From contig CAYWVO010000012.1 of the NCBI GenBank assembly GCA_964461835.1, positions 1 to 64,000 of the forward strand: DNA of 64,000 bases, read 5' to 3'. Positions 54,189 through 62,887 of the stretch are shown here, piece after piece (within the stretch, counting starts at the first letter, position 1; each line of letters begins with the position of its first letter). The notes below the pieces were generated by a model. It saw nothing but the letters and a program-made list of their open reading frames with translations, was not told where the DNA came from and made no database searches. This stretch comes from CAYWVO01 sp964461835 (GTDB taxonomy: Bacteria > Zixibacteria > MSB-5A5 > WJJR01 > JAJRUJ01). The translations under genes were made by a program, and so were the position numbers.

Positions 54189-56123
54189 CTACTTCAGCAG
54201 CAGCATCTTGCGGGAGTCCGTAAACTCTCCTGCTTGTAAACGATAGAAGTACACGCCGCTGGGATTTTCTGCTGCCTCCCAGACCGTGCTGTAATTGCCG
54301 GCCGGGAGTTGTCGGTCTAATACCGTCTCCACCAGTTGTCCCCGGACATTGAAGACCTCCAGCGTGACTCGCGATGCCTTCGCCAATCTGAAGTGAATCC
54401 GCGTTGAAGGGTTAAACGGATTGGGGGTATTCTGGCGCAGGGAGAACTCAATGGGGAGTGTACCTTCCTCACTGATCACACCAGTGATCTGATCGATGGT
54501 CACGTGGGCGGTCGCCTGTAAACTCCCGGAGGAATCCTCTGCCGACACCGTGAACTCGCCCAGCGTGGGGCCGGCCTCGTATATACCGTCTTCGCTAATA
54601 GTACCACCCGTGGCGCTCCACGTTGGGGTGAACGCCATTACCCCACCCACTTGATCGATTCCTTCAGCAAAAAACGCAACAATAGCTCCGGGATCGATGG
54701 TGACCGAATCAGGCACAACATGAATAGCGGCAAGAGTCGGTTGATACGCCATCACGAGTGTAACCGCGGTGTCCGCCCGGTTCGGATCGGACACCGATTC
54801 GCACGCGGCCGTTAGGCTCGAACCGGTCAGATCGCCGGCACCGGGTGGAATCGAAAGGACGACTTCGACCAGACCGGGATCGCTGCCGGTCAGTGCTACG
54901 GTAGCAGATGCGGGCGAACTCAGCCACCCTTGTGAATCAGAGAGGTCAATATCGACAGTGGCGGTGGATCCTGACCAGTCTCGCACGGCAACCATAATCG
55001 TATCAACCGTGCCAAGGGTGAAGAAGAGTGTGTCGGCGCCAAAGCTTGCCGTCAGAGCCGGCACCTCATCAAGCCATTCACTCACCTGCACACCGCTGGA
55101 GATCGGATCGCCGCTGCCCGTACCTTCACCGGAAGGTTCGTCAATCGCACCCCACCAGTTGCCCTCAGCAGCAACACTACCCGCACCCCCATTGGCGATA
55201 CCGAAATCAGTGTTGCCCGAAACGATACTGCCCTCGACAACAAGCGGTCCATCGAGGTTCCACATGATGCCGGGCCCCGCATTATCGGTAATTGCCGCTC
55301 CACGGATCTCGGATTCGTCACCAATGGCGAAATCGAGCGTTTCAGACTGGGGAAAGGCGGCACTAATTCCCTGCGCGCTATCTTCCCGCGGTTTCCCCAG
55401 GAGACCACCCAGGCCATTCGTGCACAGCGTTACGGCGCCAAGCTCCAAAATGCCGCCTTCTTCATTTTCATAAAAATAGTTACGTTCCGCCGGATCCGCG
55501 CCCCCGATCACGTTTGCCTTGCTGTAGTTCATATTCAAGCCCCACTTATTACCGTGGAACGTACACCCCTCCACGACGCTCGTGTTACTATTGTTATGCA
55601 AAAGCGCCAGCGCGGAATTGGTGAAATTCCGGAACTCAATGTTGCGGATTTCATGGCCACCGCTCGAGAAGACTAATCTGGAGACATTGGGCGTGCCGAG
55701 ACCGTCCAGCACGACATTGGTCGACCCATCTATCTGGCCGTCGATAATCACGGGTGCGGAGATATTGGGAAAAAAGTTGGTCGTTTTGGAGATCACCGAC
55801 GCCGACGCCGCGAAACGTATTTCCGTCAGCCCCCCTGAGTAGTTGGCATTCTCAATTGCCGCACGCAAGGTCGGGTGGAAGAAAATACCGTCATCCAGAT
55901 TGGTATCGGGGAGATCACTGGGGTCAGTAATAACATAGGTATCCACGGGCGTACGGCCGTCCAAGTGCTCGGGCCGGCTCAGCATCGCCAGCGCTCGTTT
56001 GCTCACACTAGTGGTCGTTTTTGTTTTTTGCGGGGGTTCGGCCTCAGCCGAGGATGACGCACCTCCCAGTGAAGCACAGATCATCAGTACTGCTATCGTC
56101 ATAGGCTTAACGTGCGACCACAC
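54189..56123 (-). CDS. Secreted right-handed beta-helix protein with C-terminal sorting-like module
   Basis: A 644-residue exported protein. I chose the GTG at 56123 because TGGAGG lies just upstream and the product opens with a signal peptide (VLMICASLGGASSSAEA). Residues 50-340 contain beta-helix repeats typical of pectate-lyase-like folds (VIDGQIDGSTNVVLDGLG, EIRNIEFRNFTNSALALLHN). Ig-like repeats follow. The last about 80 residues, from LRQNTPNPFNPSTRIHF to SGVYFYRLQAGEF, are the FlgD-Ig/type IX-like C-terminal module found in many FCB-group secreted proteins. It could bind or cleave polysaccharide, but no catalytic residues are assigned. A longer frame to 56159 from TTG is less likely. 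Confidence 0.85.
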   Translation of the reverse strand: MWSHVKPMTIAVLMICASLGGASSSAEAEPPQKTKTTTSVSKRALAMLSRPEHLDGRTPVDTYVITDPSDLPDTNLDDGIFFHPTLRAAIENANYSGGLTEIRFAASASVISKTTNFFPNISAPVIIDGQIDGSTNVVLDGLGTPNVSRLVFSSGGHEIRNIEFRNFTNSALALLHNNSNTSVVEGCTFHGNKWGLNMNYSKANVIGGADPAERNYFYENEEGGILELGAVTLCTNGLGGLLGKPREDSAQGISAAFPQSETLDFAIGDESEIRGAAITDNAGPGIMWNLDGPLVVEGSIVSGNTDFGIANGGAGSVAAEGNWWGAIDEPSGEGTGSGDPISSGVQVSEWLDEVPALTASFGADTLFFTLGTVDTIMVAVRDWSGSTATVDIDLSDSQGWLSSPASATVALTGSDPGLVEVVLSIPPGAGDLTGSSLTAACESVSDPNRADTAVTLVMAYQPTLAAIHVVPDSVTIDPGAIVAFFAEGIDQVGGVMAFTPTWSATGGTISEDGIYEAGPTLGEFTVSAEDSSGSLQATAHVTIDQITGVISEEGTLPIEFSLRQNTPNPFNPSTRIHFRLAKASRVTLEVFNVRGQLVETVLDRQLPAGNYSTVWEAAENPSGVYFYRLQAGEFTDSRKMLLLK

Positions 56124-56326
56124 AACTGACCTCCAACCGTTTACCGTCGCCTGAATCAACCAGAGAGGCCGACAGACACCTGGAATGACGACAAACAGCG
56201 TCTCGTTCTTTGCTTAGTGTACGTCCCCCCGAGCGTTCCTATGAGTGAGGTTCTTGAGACCTGGGGCGGAGACGACGATCGGAAGGATCAAATGTGGTTG
56301 CCGGAAACTGTGGTGCGCTTGCTCAA

Positions 56327-58306
56327 CTAAAATCCGAATTCTTCATTGCGACCATCGGACGCAGCAGGATCACTGCTCCCGGCGACAAGATGTCCACTTG
56401 GTTGAGAGTAGCGGCGAGATTGGTGGCACGTCCCGCATTCCGCCAGATGCGCGTGATCGGCGGTATCCTGCTTCTGCTGATGGCAGGGAATGCAGATGCG
56501 GTGCATCGCCACACCGAATGAGGAGGCATACATCAAATTGACCGTGCTGTCCGGCTGTCCGATCAACCACATATCCTCTTGGTGGCAGGAGTAACACGTG
56601 TGGGCGTTCTGCCCGGTCTTAGGTCCCGGCGCGGGATGGCATTCTCGACATGAATGATTTTCCGGATGCAAGCCGGAAACATCCGCTGTTTCCGCTACCG
56701 CTGCAATATGGAACGTGTGATCGAAAATTTTCGTGGGATAGGCCATGTGACGATGACAGCGCGAACACGGCGTGGATCGGTCATGAGGCAGTGATACATG
56801 ATGACAATGCGCGCAGGCGGTATCGCCCCCCAGCCGCCGTTGGTGGTCTTTGTGGGCGAAAATGGTGGCTACGCCGCCCCGATCACCGTCGATCAGCAAG
56901 GTATCCCGTTGGACATCCAACCCAAATGCCGGCTGAATTGGTGTTTCGCCATCATATGGATTTTGATAGCCGGGATACAGTATCGCCCAACTGAATGGAA
57001 CCGTGAAGACTGCAATCAACGTAACCCGGCGCAAACCATCGGTGAATACCGTGTGCCAGACATGGGAAATCTTGTCGAACGAGGGCACAAACATCCTGAC
57101 CAAGCTACGTCGGTCGCGGGAAAACTCCGTCATAATCGGCAGGTTTTCCACCGCGAACATGAAGATCAACCCGGCGGCGGCCACCACGCCGACACATAAT
57201 ACCCACTCGATCAGGGACGGGAAATAAACTGTGCCCGCATCACGAAAATACCCAAAGATGCCCACCGACAGTCGGTTGAGCGCTAACCCGGAGGCCGCAG
57301 CAAACGAAGTCCAGCCAAGGCCACTCGGTGAACGACGAACGCGCGGAATGCTCATCAAAACGACCGGGAGGATTGCGGTGAGTCCCAATTCTGCCAGATA
57401 GAGCCAACTTTCCCACGTCCCGGCGATGAGTGTACCCCAAGCGCCGGTGCGGAACAGATCAAAAATCTTCAGGCCGAGATACACCCCCAGTACGCCCGCA
57501 GCAATGGAGGCCAGGGAGCTCAGCATCGGCATCTCTTTCCCTGGCACTCGCTTGGGCTTTCGCTCGGCATCTTGCGGGTTGATCACACAGGCAGTGCTCT
57601 CCGACACTGGACCGAACACGGAGACAGGATCGTACAGTCGCGCATACAAGATTTTAATCAGGATGATGGTCATCATCCCGGCGCCCATCGCAGAAATAAT
57701 GAATAACAACGGCAGCAACGAAGTGTACCACAATGGATGCAACCGTTGCGGGGTAACCAGGAACAGCGAACCCAGCGAGGAATGGTGCAAGCCGGATAAA
57801 GAGATCCCAAAGACCACGATGCCAAAGGCAATTCCCTCCAGCCAGTGGAATATTTTACTGCTCCCCCACCGTTGGCCAACCGTGGGCACAATTTCCAGCA
57901 TCGTAACCGTGAAATACAGCGCAACACACCAAAAGACTTCGAAGAGAAAGGAATTTTCATTCCACATCACAAAGGGATGCCAGAACCGATGCGGTAGCCC
58001 GATATCAAACAGCAGCGCAAACAGCGAGGATCCATAGCCCAGGAACGCCACCAGGACCGCCATTCGGACCAGCGGCTTAAAACGTTTCAGTTGCAGAACA
58101 TAGACGAGAATGCCCAACGTAAAGCCACCCGTGGAGAGCGCCACGCCGGCGACCATATTGAGGATTTTCCAAAGTCCCCACGGTACATCATCGCTGAGAT
58201 TCGTGGTCGCGCCAAGCCCAAACCACAACCGGAAAATGGCGGCGAAGAGTCCCCAAAACACCAAAAACCAGAGGATATCTTTGATTAATCGTCGTCTGCC
58301 TTCCAT
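56327..58306 (-). CDS. NrfD/DsrP-type membrane subunit fused to a six-heme cytochrome c
   Basis: A 659-residue protein. The first about 440 residues are a polytopic NrfD-family membrane domain with around ten helices (LVFWGLFAAIFRLWFGLGA, FWCVALYFTVTMLEIVP), which exchanges electrons with quinone. After the last helix (LIAVFTVPFSWAILYPGY) the chain continues into a periplasmic domain with six CxxCH heme sites: CAHCH, CSRCH, CRECH, CYSCH, CIPCH and CGTCH. In Dsr and Hmc complexes these functions are on separate polypeptides. It is the last gene of the operon and overlaps the ferredoxin gene by 22 bases. The fusion would couple membrane quinone chemistry directly to periplasmic electron transfer. 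Confidence 0.9.
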   Translation of the reverse strand: MEGRRRLIKDILWFLVFWGLFAAIFRLWFGLGATTNLSDDVPWGLWKILNMVAGVALSTGGFTLGILVYVLQLKRFKPLVRMAVLVAFLGYGSSLFALLFDIGLPHRFWHPFVMWNENSFLFEVFWCVALYFTVTMLEIVPTVGQRWGSSKIFHWLEGIAFGIVVFGISLSGLHHSSLGSLFLVTPQRLHPLWYTSLLPLLFIISAMGAGMMTIILIKILYARLYDPVSVFGPVSESTACVINPQDAERKPKRVPGKEMPMLSSLASIAAGVLGVYLGLKIFDLFRTGAWGTLIAGTWESWLYLAELGLTAILPVVLMSIPRVRRSPSGLGWTSFAAASGLALNRLSVGIFGYFRDAGTVYFPSLIEWVLCVGVVAAAGLIFMFAVENLPIMTEFSRDRRSLVRMFVPSFDKISHVWHTVFTDGLRRVTLIAVFTVPFSWAILYPGYQNPYDGETPIQPAFGLDVQRDTLLIDGDRGGVATIFAHKDHQRRLGGDTACAHCHHVSLPHDRSTPCSRCHRHMAYPTKIFDHTFHIAAVAETADVSGLHPENHSCRECHPAPGPKTGQNAHTCYSCHQEDMWLIGQPDSTVNLMYASSFGVAMHRICIPCHQQKQDTADHAHLAECGTCHQSRRYSQPSGHLVAGSSDPAASDGRNEEFGF

Positions 58307-59097
58307 TCCGCCGGATCCTTCTCTTTGTGCTCTTGCTGTGACCGATTAGTTGACTGTTTCTCCCGGTCGATGGTCATGCGCCGTCGAATAATCCAGTTGA
58401 CCCCCAACAGGCCGGCAGCCACGGTCAAGCCGATAAAGGGAGTTTTGTGTACGAGTGGCTCGGTAAGTGATGGAATCGGCGGTTGGTCTTGTTCCGGCCA
58501 CCCCAAGGCACTCAGGTCAACGTCAGAAATATAAAGAACCGACGTACCGCCAAACTCATGTTCTCCCCAGATGTGCTGCTGATATGTATGTGGTTCGGTG
58601 CGCAGTCGACTCTTGGCTTGTTTGAGCAACGTGCGCCGATTGCCATACACCAGCGCCTGGTTAGGGCAGGTAGCCACGCAGGCCGGCGGTAGATCGTCCT
58701 CCAGCCGTTCAAAGCACATAGCGCACTTCCTGACCAGCGGTGTAGTAGAACCCCATTCATACCGCGGAATATGAAATGGGCAGGCCAGCATACAGTAGCG
58801 ACAGCCAATGCATTTATCGGGATCATACACCACCGGTCCCTCCGGCGATTTGGTCATGCCCCCGACCAGGCACGCCGAGACGCAACTCGGCTCCAGGCAA
58901 TGCATGCAGCTTTTGCGCGCAAATCGGCCGTCTGCAACCAGCACCAAGGAAAGAAATCGATTATCGGAAAGACCGTCCCGGGAAGTCAGGCGATCGAGAT
59001 CGGCTTTGTCTTGATCCAGGTTGTTCGCCGTAATGCAGGCGGCGACGCATTTCTCACAACCGGTGCATTTGGTGACATCGACCAGGATTGCTTGCAC
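58285..59097 (-). CDS. Four-cluster ferredoxin subunit (DsrO/HmcB-like)
   Basis: A 270-residue iron-sulfur protein with four [4Fe-4S] cysteine sets: CTGCEKCVAAC, CMHCLEPSCVSAC, CIGCRYCMLAC and CAMCFERLEDDLPPACVATC. A C-terminal helix (FIGLTVAAGLLGVNWIIR) anchors it in the membrane. It opens with the first cluster at residue 10 and has no Tat signal, so unlike periplasmic DsrO it may face the cytoplasm or be exported with a partner. It would pass electrons to the NrfD subunit. Translation starts at GTG, overlapping the stop of the cytochrome b gene. Confidence 0.9.
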   Translation of the reverse strand: MQAILVDVTKCTGCEKCVAACITANNLDQDKADLDRLTSRDGLSDNRFLSLVLVADGRFARKSCMHCLEPSCVSACLVGGMTKSPEGPVVYDPDKCIGCRYCMLACPFHIPRYEWGSTTPLVRKCAMCFERLEDDLPPACVATCPNQALVYGNRRTLLKQAKSRLRTEPHTYQQHIWGEHEFGGTSVLYISDVDLSALGWPEQDQPPIPSLTEPLVHKTPFIGLTVAAGLLGVNWIIRRRMTIDREKQSTNRSQQEHKEKDPAEWKADDD

Positions 59098-59795
59098 TAG
59101 ACCCGTGCCTCCTTCCCGAACAACGCCTCGGCAACCTTATCGCCCGCGCCGGGTCGCAATTGCCAGTGAACCGCCGAAATGCGATCGAAGAAATACAATA
59201 CGATGTGGGCCAGCTTCGTGAACGGAATCAACACGAACAGGACCTCGGCGCTTAACAGGTGGATCAAAAACATCGCGTTCCACGGCAACGGATTGGCCGA
59301 CGGATGGGCTGCCAGGTACCCTGAGGCAAACGGCAGGAGCACCATAATCAGAAGAATGTAGTCGATCGGCCGGCTCATGGCGCGAATCCGCCTGATGAAC
59401 ATCCGGTGCCCCACCAACACAATCAGGCAGCCGATGGTGCCCAACGTTAACCAGTCGGCCAGGTCCTGCCCGATAGCCGGCAGGTTGACCCCGAGGAATT
59501 CCTCCCACAAGACGATATGAGCCGCCAGAAAAATCGGTACGATCAGGATACCGATATGGAACAGGAACGACACCGTGGAAAAAACCCGCGTGCCGCGAAT
59601 AAAATGCTTGAAGGGAACAGCCCACGTGACCGTTTCTTTAATAATGTCCCGCCAGGGAGCATTCCGCAGGCGTCGCCCTTTATGCACCAACAGGGTGTAC
59701 ATTTGAATTATGACGAGGCGCAACAGGCCCAAGAGCATAATCAAAAAGGTGATGGCAAAGAGTGGGCCTTTGGCGAATTCAATCCATGTGTCCAC
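59097..59795 (-). CDS. Cytochrome b membrane subunit (DsrM/HmcE/NarI-like)
   Basis: A 232-residue integral membrane protein with five to six helices (FAITFLIMLLGLLRLVIIQM, FLFHIGILIVPIFLAAHIVLW, IDYILLIMVLLPFASGYLAA). Several histidines in helices fit b-heme ligation. Its size and topology match the respiratory nitrate reductase gamma-like subunits DsrM, HmcE and TmcC. It should take electrons between the quinone pool and the HdrD-like subunit encoded upstream (49 bases away). Translation starts at GTG (59795). The family assignment is good; the direction of electron flow cannot be read from the sequence. Confidence 0.85.
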   Translation of the reverse strand: MDTWIEFAKGPLFAITFLIMLLGLLRLVIIQMYTLLVHKGRRLRNAPWRDIIKETVTWAVPFKHFIRGTRVFSTVSFLFHIGILIVPIFLAAHIVLWEEFLGVNLPAIGQDLADWLTLGTIGCLIVLVGHRMFIRRIRAMSRPIDYILLIMVLLPFASGYLAAHPSANPLPWNAMFLIHLLSAEVLFVLIPFTKLAHIVLYFFDRISAVHWQLRPGAGDKVAEALFGKEARV

Positions 59796-59844
59796 AACCG
59801 TTCCCTCAGTCCGTGATCATCTGTTCGCGTCATTCCGGTCCCGT

Positions 59845-61284
59845 TTACATTTCGAGTAACGCGGCCTCTTCCTTGCGTTCGTCAGCGGATTTTGCGCCGG
59901 GAATTTCAATCGCCCGCAATATGAGGTCATGTAAACCCATGACCTTGCACGGCAACTTGTAGTACTCCACCAGCTCTTTTAACTGTTTTTTGCAATTGGC
60001 GCAGGGCGAGATAATGATATCGGCCCCAGTCTCGCGAATCTGGTCCGCCTTGACCTTGCCCCCGACCCCCATGCGGAATTCGTGAATCTCATCCACGGAG
60101 ACCAGGCCGCCACCGCCACCACAGCAATAGTTGTCCCGCCCGTGAGGTTCCATCTCAGCAAAGTCCTTCACAAAAGATTTGAGAATGCGCCGGGGCTGTT
60201 CGATGATCCAACCGGAGCGGGCAATATTGCAGGGATCGTGATACGTCACCCGCTCGGTGACGATATTCGGATTCAGGGTAATTTTCCCCTTTTCGAGACA
60301 GTCCAGAGTGTATTCCATAAAATTCAGCACCGGCCGGGAGTTCTGACCGCCGAAGACCGGCACGAAATCATGCGCCGAGCGGGAGGCATGCCCGCACTCG
60401 CCGATCAGCAACGTGTTCCCGCGAAGTCGTTCCGCCTCGCCGACCAATTGCTGAATGATCTTTTCCAGGTGCCAGTCGCTGTAAAAGAGGCCATAATTGA
60501 TACCGTCATAGTTGCAGGTGCCGATGGTCCAGCGGTCCCAGTCCCCCGCCGCATACAGGACAATGGCATTCCCCATGAGCGTTTCCGGTTCGAGCAGGTA
60601 ATCGCTGACGGCGCAGAAGAAGACATATTCCCGATCGTATTGATCGACGGGAAACGTCAGCCTGAGGCCAAAAGAATCTTCGAGTTCATCGGCCAGGAAT
60701 TCCAACGTATCCAGCAGCGCCGCGACCGGAACCTGTGACGTATTATGAGTTTCCCCTTCCAGTTGTTCCCGTGTGCTGACCTGGAGCGCTTTCGGCACAA
60801 TATTCAGCATGCTGAGGATGTAGCGTCCCAGCCGGGTCATCAAACCATGATCGACGCCCATCGGACATTCCCGAGTGCAACGACGGCACGCAGTACACCG
60901 GTAAAACAGGTCCAGCATTTCATCGATCATCGGCTCGGTCAGCTCAAAATCATTTCCGAACCGCGCGCGCAGCCAGCCGCCGAGCGTGAAGTACCGCTTG
61001 TATACATTTAACAGGAGATCTGTTCGGTAGCAGGGGATGTCTCGCGGATCCCCGGTCGCCAGAAACACCGGACACGTCACCGAACACCGATTGCATTTGG
61101 CGTTCGAGGTGCAATATGAGTCGAGCAACGCCCGGTAATCGCTGTACTCCAAAATCGCGGCGAAGGCCTGTAAAAAGCGATCGACACGATTTTCGGTGAC
61201 CGGGTTTTCAATATAGTAGGGATACTGACGGGGTTGTTCCGTCGCAGTTTGTTCGGTTGCGGTAGCTGAGGTTGCTGCTTTCAT
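59845..61284 (-). CDS. HdrD/DsrK/HmcF-like iron-sulfur subunit
   Basis: A 479-residue cytoplasmic subunit related to heterodisulfide reductase. Two ferredoxin motifs lie near residues 58-120 (CNRCSVTCPVF, CTACRRCTRECPMG). A complete CCG domain near the C-terminus (TYHDPCNIARSGW, NYCCGGGGG, SPCANCKKQ) would hold the catalytic noncubane cluster. The first CCG copy is degenerate, with GECGHAS retained, as in DsrK and TmcB. The ATG at 61284 after GGAGAAAGCAG is preferred over 61356. It heads the operon and faces a 527-base divergent region. It would link thiol/disulfide or other cytoplasmic redox chemistry to the membrane subunits. Confidence 0.92.
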   Translation of the reverse strand: MKAATSATATEQTATEQPRQYPYYIENPVTENRVDRFLQAFAAILEYSDYRALLDSYCTSNAKCNRCSVTCPVFLATGDPRDIPCYRTDLLLNVYKRYFTLGGWLRARFGNDFELTEPMIDEMLDLFYRCTACRRCTRECPMGVDHGLMTRLGRYILSMLNIVPKALQVSTREQLEGETHNTSQVPVAALLDTLEFLADELEDSFGLRLTFPVDQYDREYVFFCAVSDYLLEPETLMGNAIVLYAAGDWDRWTIGTCNYDGINYGLFYSDWHLEKIIQQLVGEAERLRGNTLLIGECGHASRSAHDFVPVFGGQNSRPVLNFMEYTLDCLEKGKITLNPNIVTERVTYHDPCNIARSGWIIEQPRRILKSFVKDFAEMEPHGRDNYCCGGGGGLVSVDEIHEFRMGVGGKVKADQIRETGADIIISPCANCKKQLKELVEYYKLPCKVMGLHDLILRAIEIPGAKSADERKEEAALLEM

Positions 61285-61326
61285 CTGCTTTCTCCATGCC
61301 CGATTTTTAGTCCGGTTTTTCGAAGT

Positions 61327-61342
61327 GGCAAAGACTGTACCG
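61327..61342 (-). promoter_or_regulatory. Possible sigma-54 promoter of the redox operon
   Basis: The minus strand reads CGGTACAGTCTTTGC, with GG, ten bases, then GC. The -12 part TTTGC is good; the -24 part CGGTAC departs from TGGCAC at two positions. Transcription would begin about 30 bases before the ATG at 61284. Confidence 0.4.
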
Positions 61343-61743
61343 AACCGCAATTGCAATTGGCAAAACTGGCTGCCCGGTAATGCAGGATGGATCCTGGGAA
61401 GAGAAGATCGTCAAATCCTTTACTTATTATAGACAATGTGACACTTGATGTGAATGTTACCGGGAATAGTTATGACATGACTGTTTTGGAGATGACACAC
61501 TGGTCGTTACCACCGGGCAATGATTGTTGCAGGTGTTGCAACGAAATGTCGCATCGCAACATCGCATGCAATAGGTTGTACTACATGCGACGCCAATGCT
61601 GCGACGCCGCTAGTTAATGTTATGAGCACGGGGTCGCTGAATAACTAGCCGGTGGAACAATACATTCTTCGCATGCGAAATCGCGCGGGTTGGCTATACC
61701 GTGAAACCCGATATTATCTGCCAACTTGTCAATCAGTTGTGTC

Positions 61744-61758
61744 TGGCCGGTGCTTTGC
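61744..61758 (+). promoter_or_regulatory. Sigma-54-type promoter 1 upstream of the NifX/DUF1847 gene
   Basis: TGGCCGGTGCTTTGC has GG at 61745-61746 and GC at 61757-61758 with exactly ten bases between, and the -12 part TTTGC fits. It lies 54 bases before the ATG. Confidence 0.5.
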
Positions 61759-61765
61759 GCACCGG

Positions 61766-61782
61766 TTGGCACAACGATTGCC
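61766..61782 (+). promoter_or_regulatory. Sigma-54-type promoter 2 upstream of the NifX/DUF1847 gene
   Basis: TTGGCACAACGATTGCC matches the consensus TTGGCAC at -24 and TTGC at -12, with GG (61768-61769) and GC (61780-61781) separated by exactly ten bases. Transcription would start near 61793, just before the ribosome site AGGAGG at 61801-61806. This is the best sigma-54 match I found in the window. Confidence 0.65.
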
Positions 61783-61811
61783 AATTCATACGACAGAACA
61801 AGGAGGATGCC

Positions 61812-62822
61812 ATGAGGATCTGCGTTCCCCTGTTAGGAGAACGTGTCGCACCGCGCTGGAGTATCGCCGATGTCGCGCTGTTCCTCACGATCCGTCGGGC
61901 TCAGATTACCGCGCGCGCGCACCTGCCGGTAACCGGCATCACCTGGTCGAAGTTTTTGCGCATCCTGATGGATCGGGATGTCGATACGCTGGTCTGCGGC
62001 GGCATTACCTTTGAAGATCGCGAGGCAGTGCAGCAACGCGGTATCGAGGTGATTCATAATGTTGCCGGGACTGCGGAAGAAGTAGTGGCCGCGCTCTGCC
62101 ACGGTACGCTCAGCCCGGGATTCGGCATCATGTCCGATCGAAGCAGACAACAAGCGGCGGCAAAATCCTCTCCACAAACCGAGATAGCGGCATCTCCGAG
62201 TTCATCCACGCTGGAACCACCTCTGGACTGTTTGGCCTGTTCCGACCGACGATGTTGCCATGGCGAGCCTTGTCAACCCAAGGCAGTACGGCGAATTCGC
62301 CGTCCGGATACGCTGACGCGACACGTTCTGGAATCAGCGCAGGACGTTATCGCCGAGAACGAACGGAAACTCTGTCGCATTGCGGAACTGGTGTATTTCT
62401 GCCTCGGGATGAAGTACCGGAAAATTGGCATTGCGTTCTGTATCGAATTATTCGAACCCACGGAAATCCTGGCCGGTGTCCTCCGCAGGTTTTTCGAGGT
62501 GTACCCGGTGTGCTGCAAAGTGGGCGGGATGATCATGAGAGATCCCTACGCAACGGACGAACACTCCGTGACCACCGGACCGTCGTCGCACCTGTCCTGT
62601 AATCCGCTGGCGCAGGCGGAGATTCTCAACAACATCGGGACCGATGTAAACCTCATCGTTGGGCTTTGTATCGGCGTCGATAGCGTATTCACCGAGGCGA
62701 GCAACGCGCCGGTGACAACACTGTTTGTAAAAGACAAGTCGTTGGCGAACAATCCCATCGGCGCCCTCTACTCGGATTACTACCTCAAGGAGGTGACCCA
62801 GGCGACAATCCCCGTTGGCTAG
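61812..62822 (+). CDS. NifX-like domain fused to DUF1847 metal-binding protein
   Basis: A 336-residue soluble protein. Residues 1-105 form a dinitrogenase iron-molybdenum cofactor-type (NifX/NifB C-terminal) domain (MRICVPLLGERVAPRWSIAD, VDTLVCGGITFEDREAVQQR). After a low-complexity Ser/Pro linker, residues about 140-336 match DUF1847, with Cys sets LDCLACSDRRCCHGEPC, YPVCCKVGG and SCNPLAQAEILN, likely metal ligands. I chose the ATG at 61812 because AAGGAGGATGCC precedes it; the frame is open to 61701. It stands behind two sigma-54-type promoters and before a UspA-like gene. Its substrate is unknown; a metal-cluster or redox role fits the neighbours. Confidence 0.85.
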   Translation: MRICVPLLGERVAPRWSIADVALFLTIRRAQITARAHLPVTGITWSKFLRILMDRDVDTLVCGGITFEDREAVQQRGIEVIHNVAGTAEEVVAALCHGTLSPGFGIMSDRSRQQAAAKSSPQTEIAASPSSSTLEPPLDCLACSDRRCCHGEPCQPKAVRRIRRPDTLTRHVLESAQDVIAENERKLCRIAELVYFCLGMKYRKIGIAFCIELFEPTEILAGVLRRFFEVYPVCCKVGGMIMRDPYATDEHSVTTGPSSHLSCNPLAQAEILNNIGTDVNLIVGLCIGVDSVFTEASNAPVTTLFVKDKSLANNPIGALYSDYYLKEVTQATIPVG

Positions 62823-62887
62823 GGAGGTACCGCGGGAGTGATATTTGAAATGGAAAAGAGAACTTGACCATAGAAGGTGGAGGAATC

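Larger units (their letters stand above)
61285..61811. promoter_or_regulatory. Divergent control region of the redox operon and the NifX/DUF1847 operon
   Basis: A 527-base stretch with no supportable gene. It holds three TCGCATG/CATGCGA copies (61563-61569, 61584-61590 and within the palindrome TTCGCATGCGAA at 61668-61679). It also holds TGTTGCA repeats (61525-61531, 61534-61540), the palindrome GTTGCAAC (61535-61542), a GCGACGCC direct repeat (61587-61594 and 61601-61608), and sigma-54-like promoters on both strands. The layout is that of a shared enhancer between divergent sigma-54 promoters. Confidence 0.55.

Noticed and set aside
54769..55473. Open frame of 234 codons on the plus strand
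   Set aside because: It is antisense to the beta-helix protein and is Ser/Pro-rich by composition.
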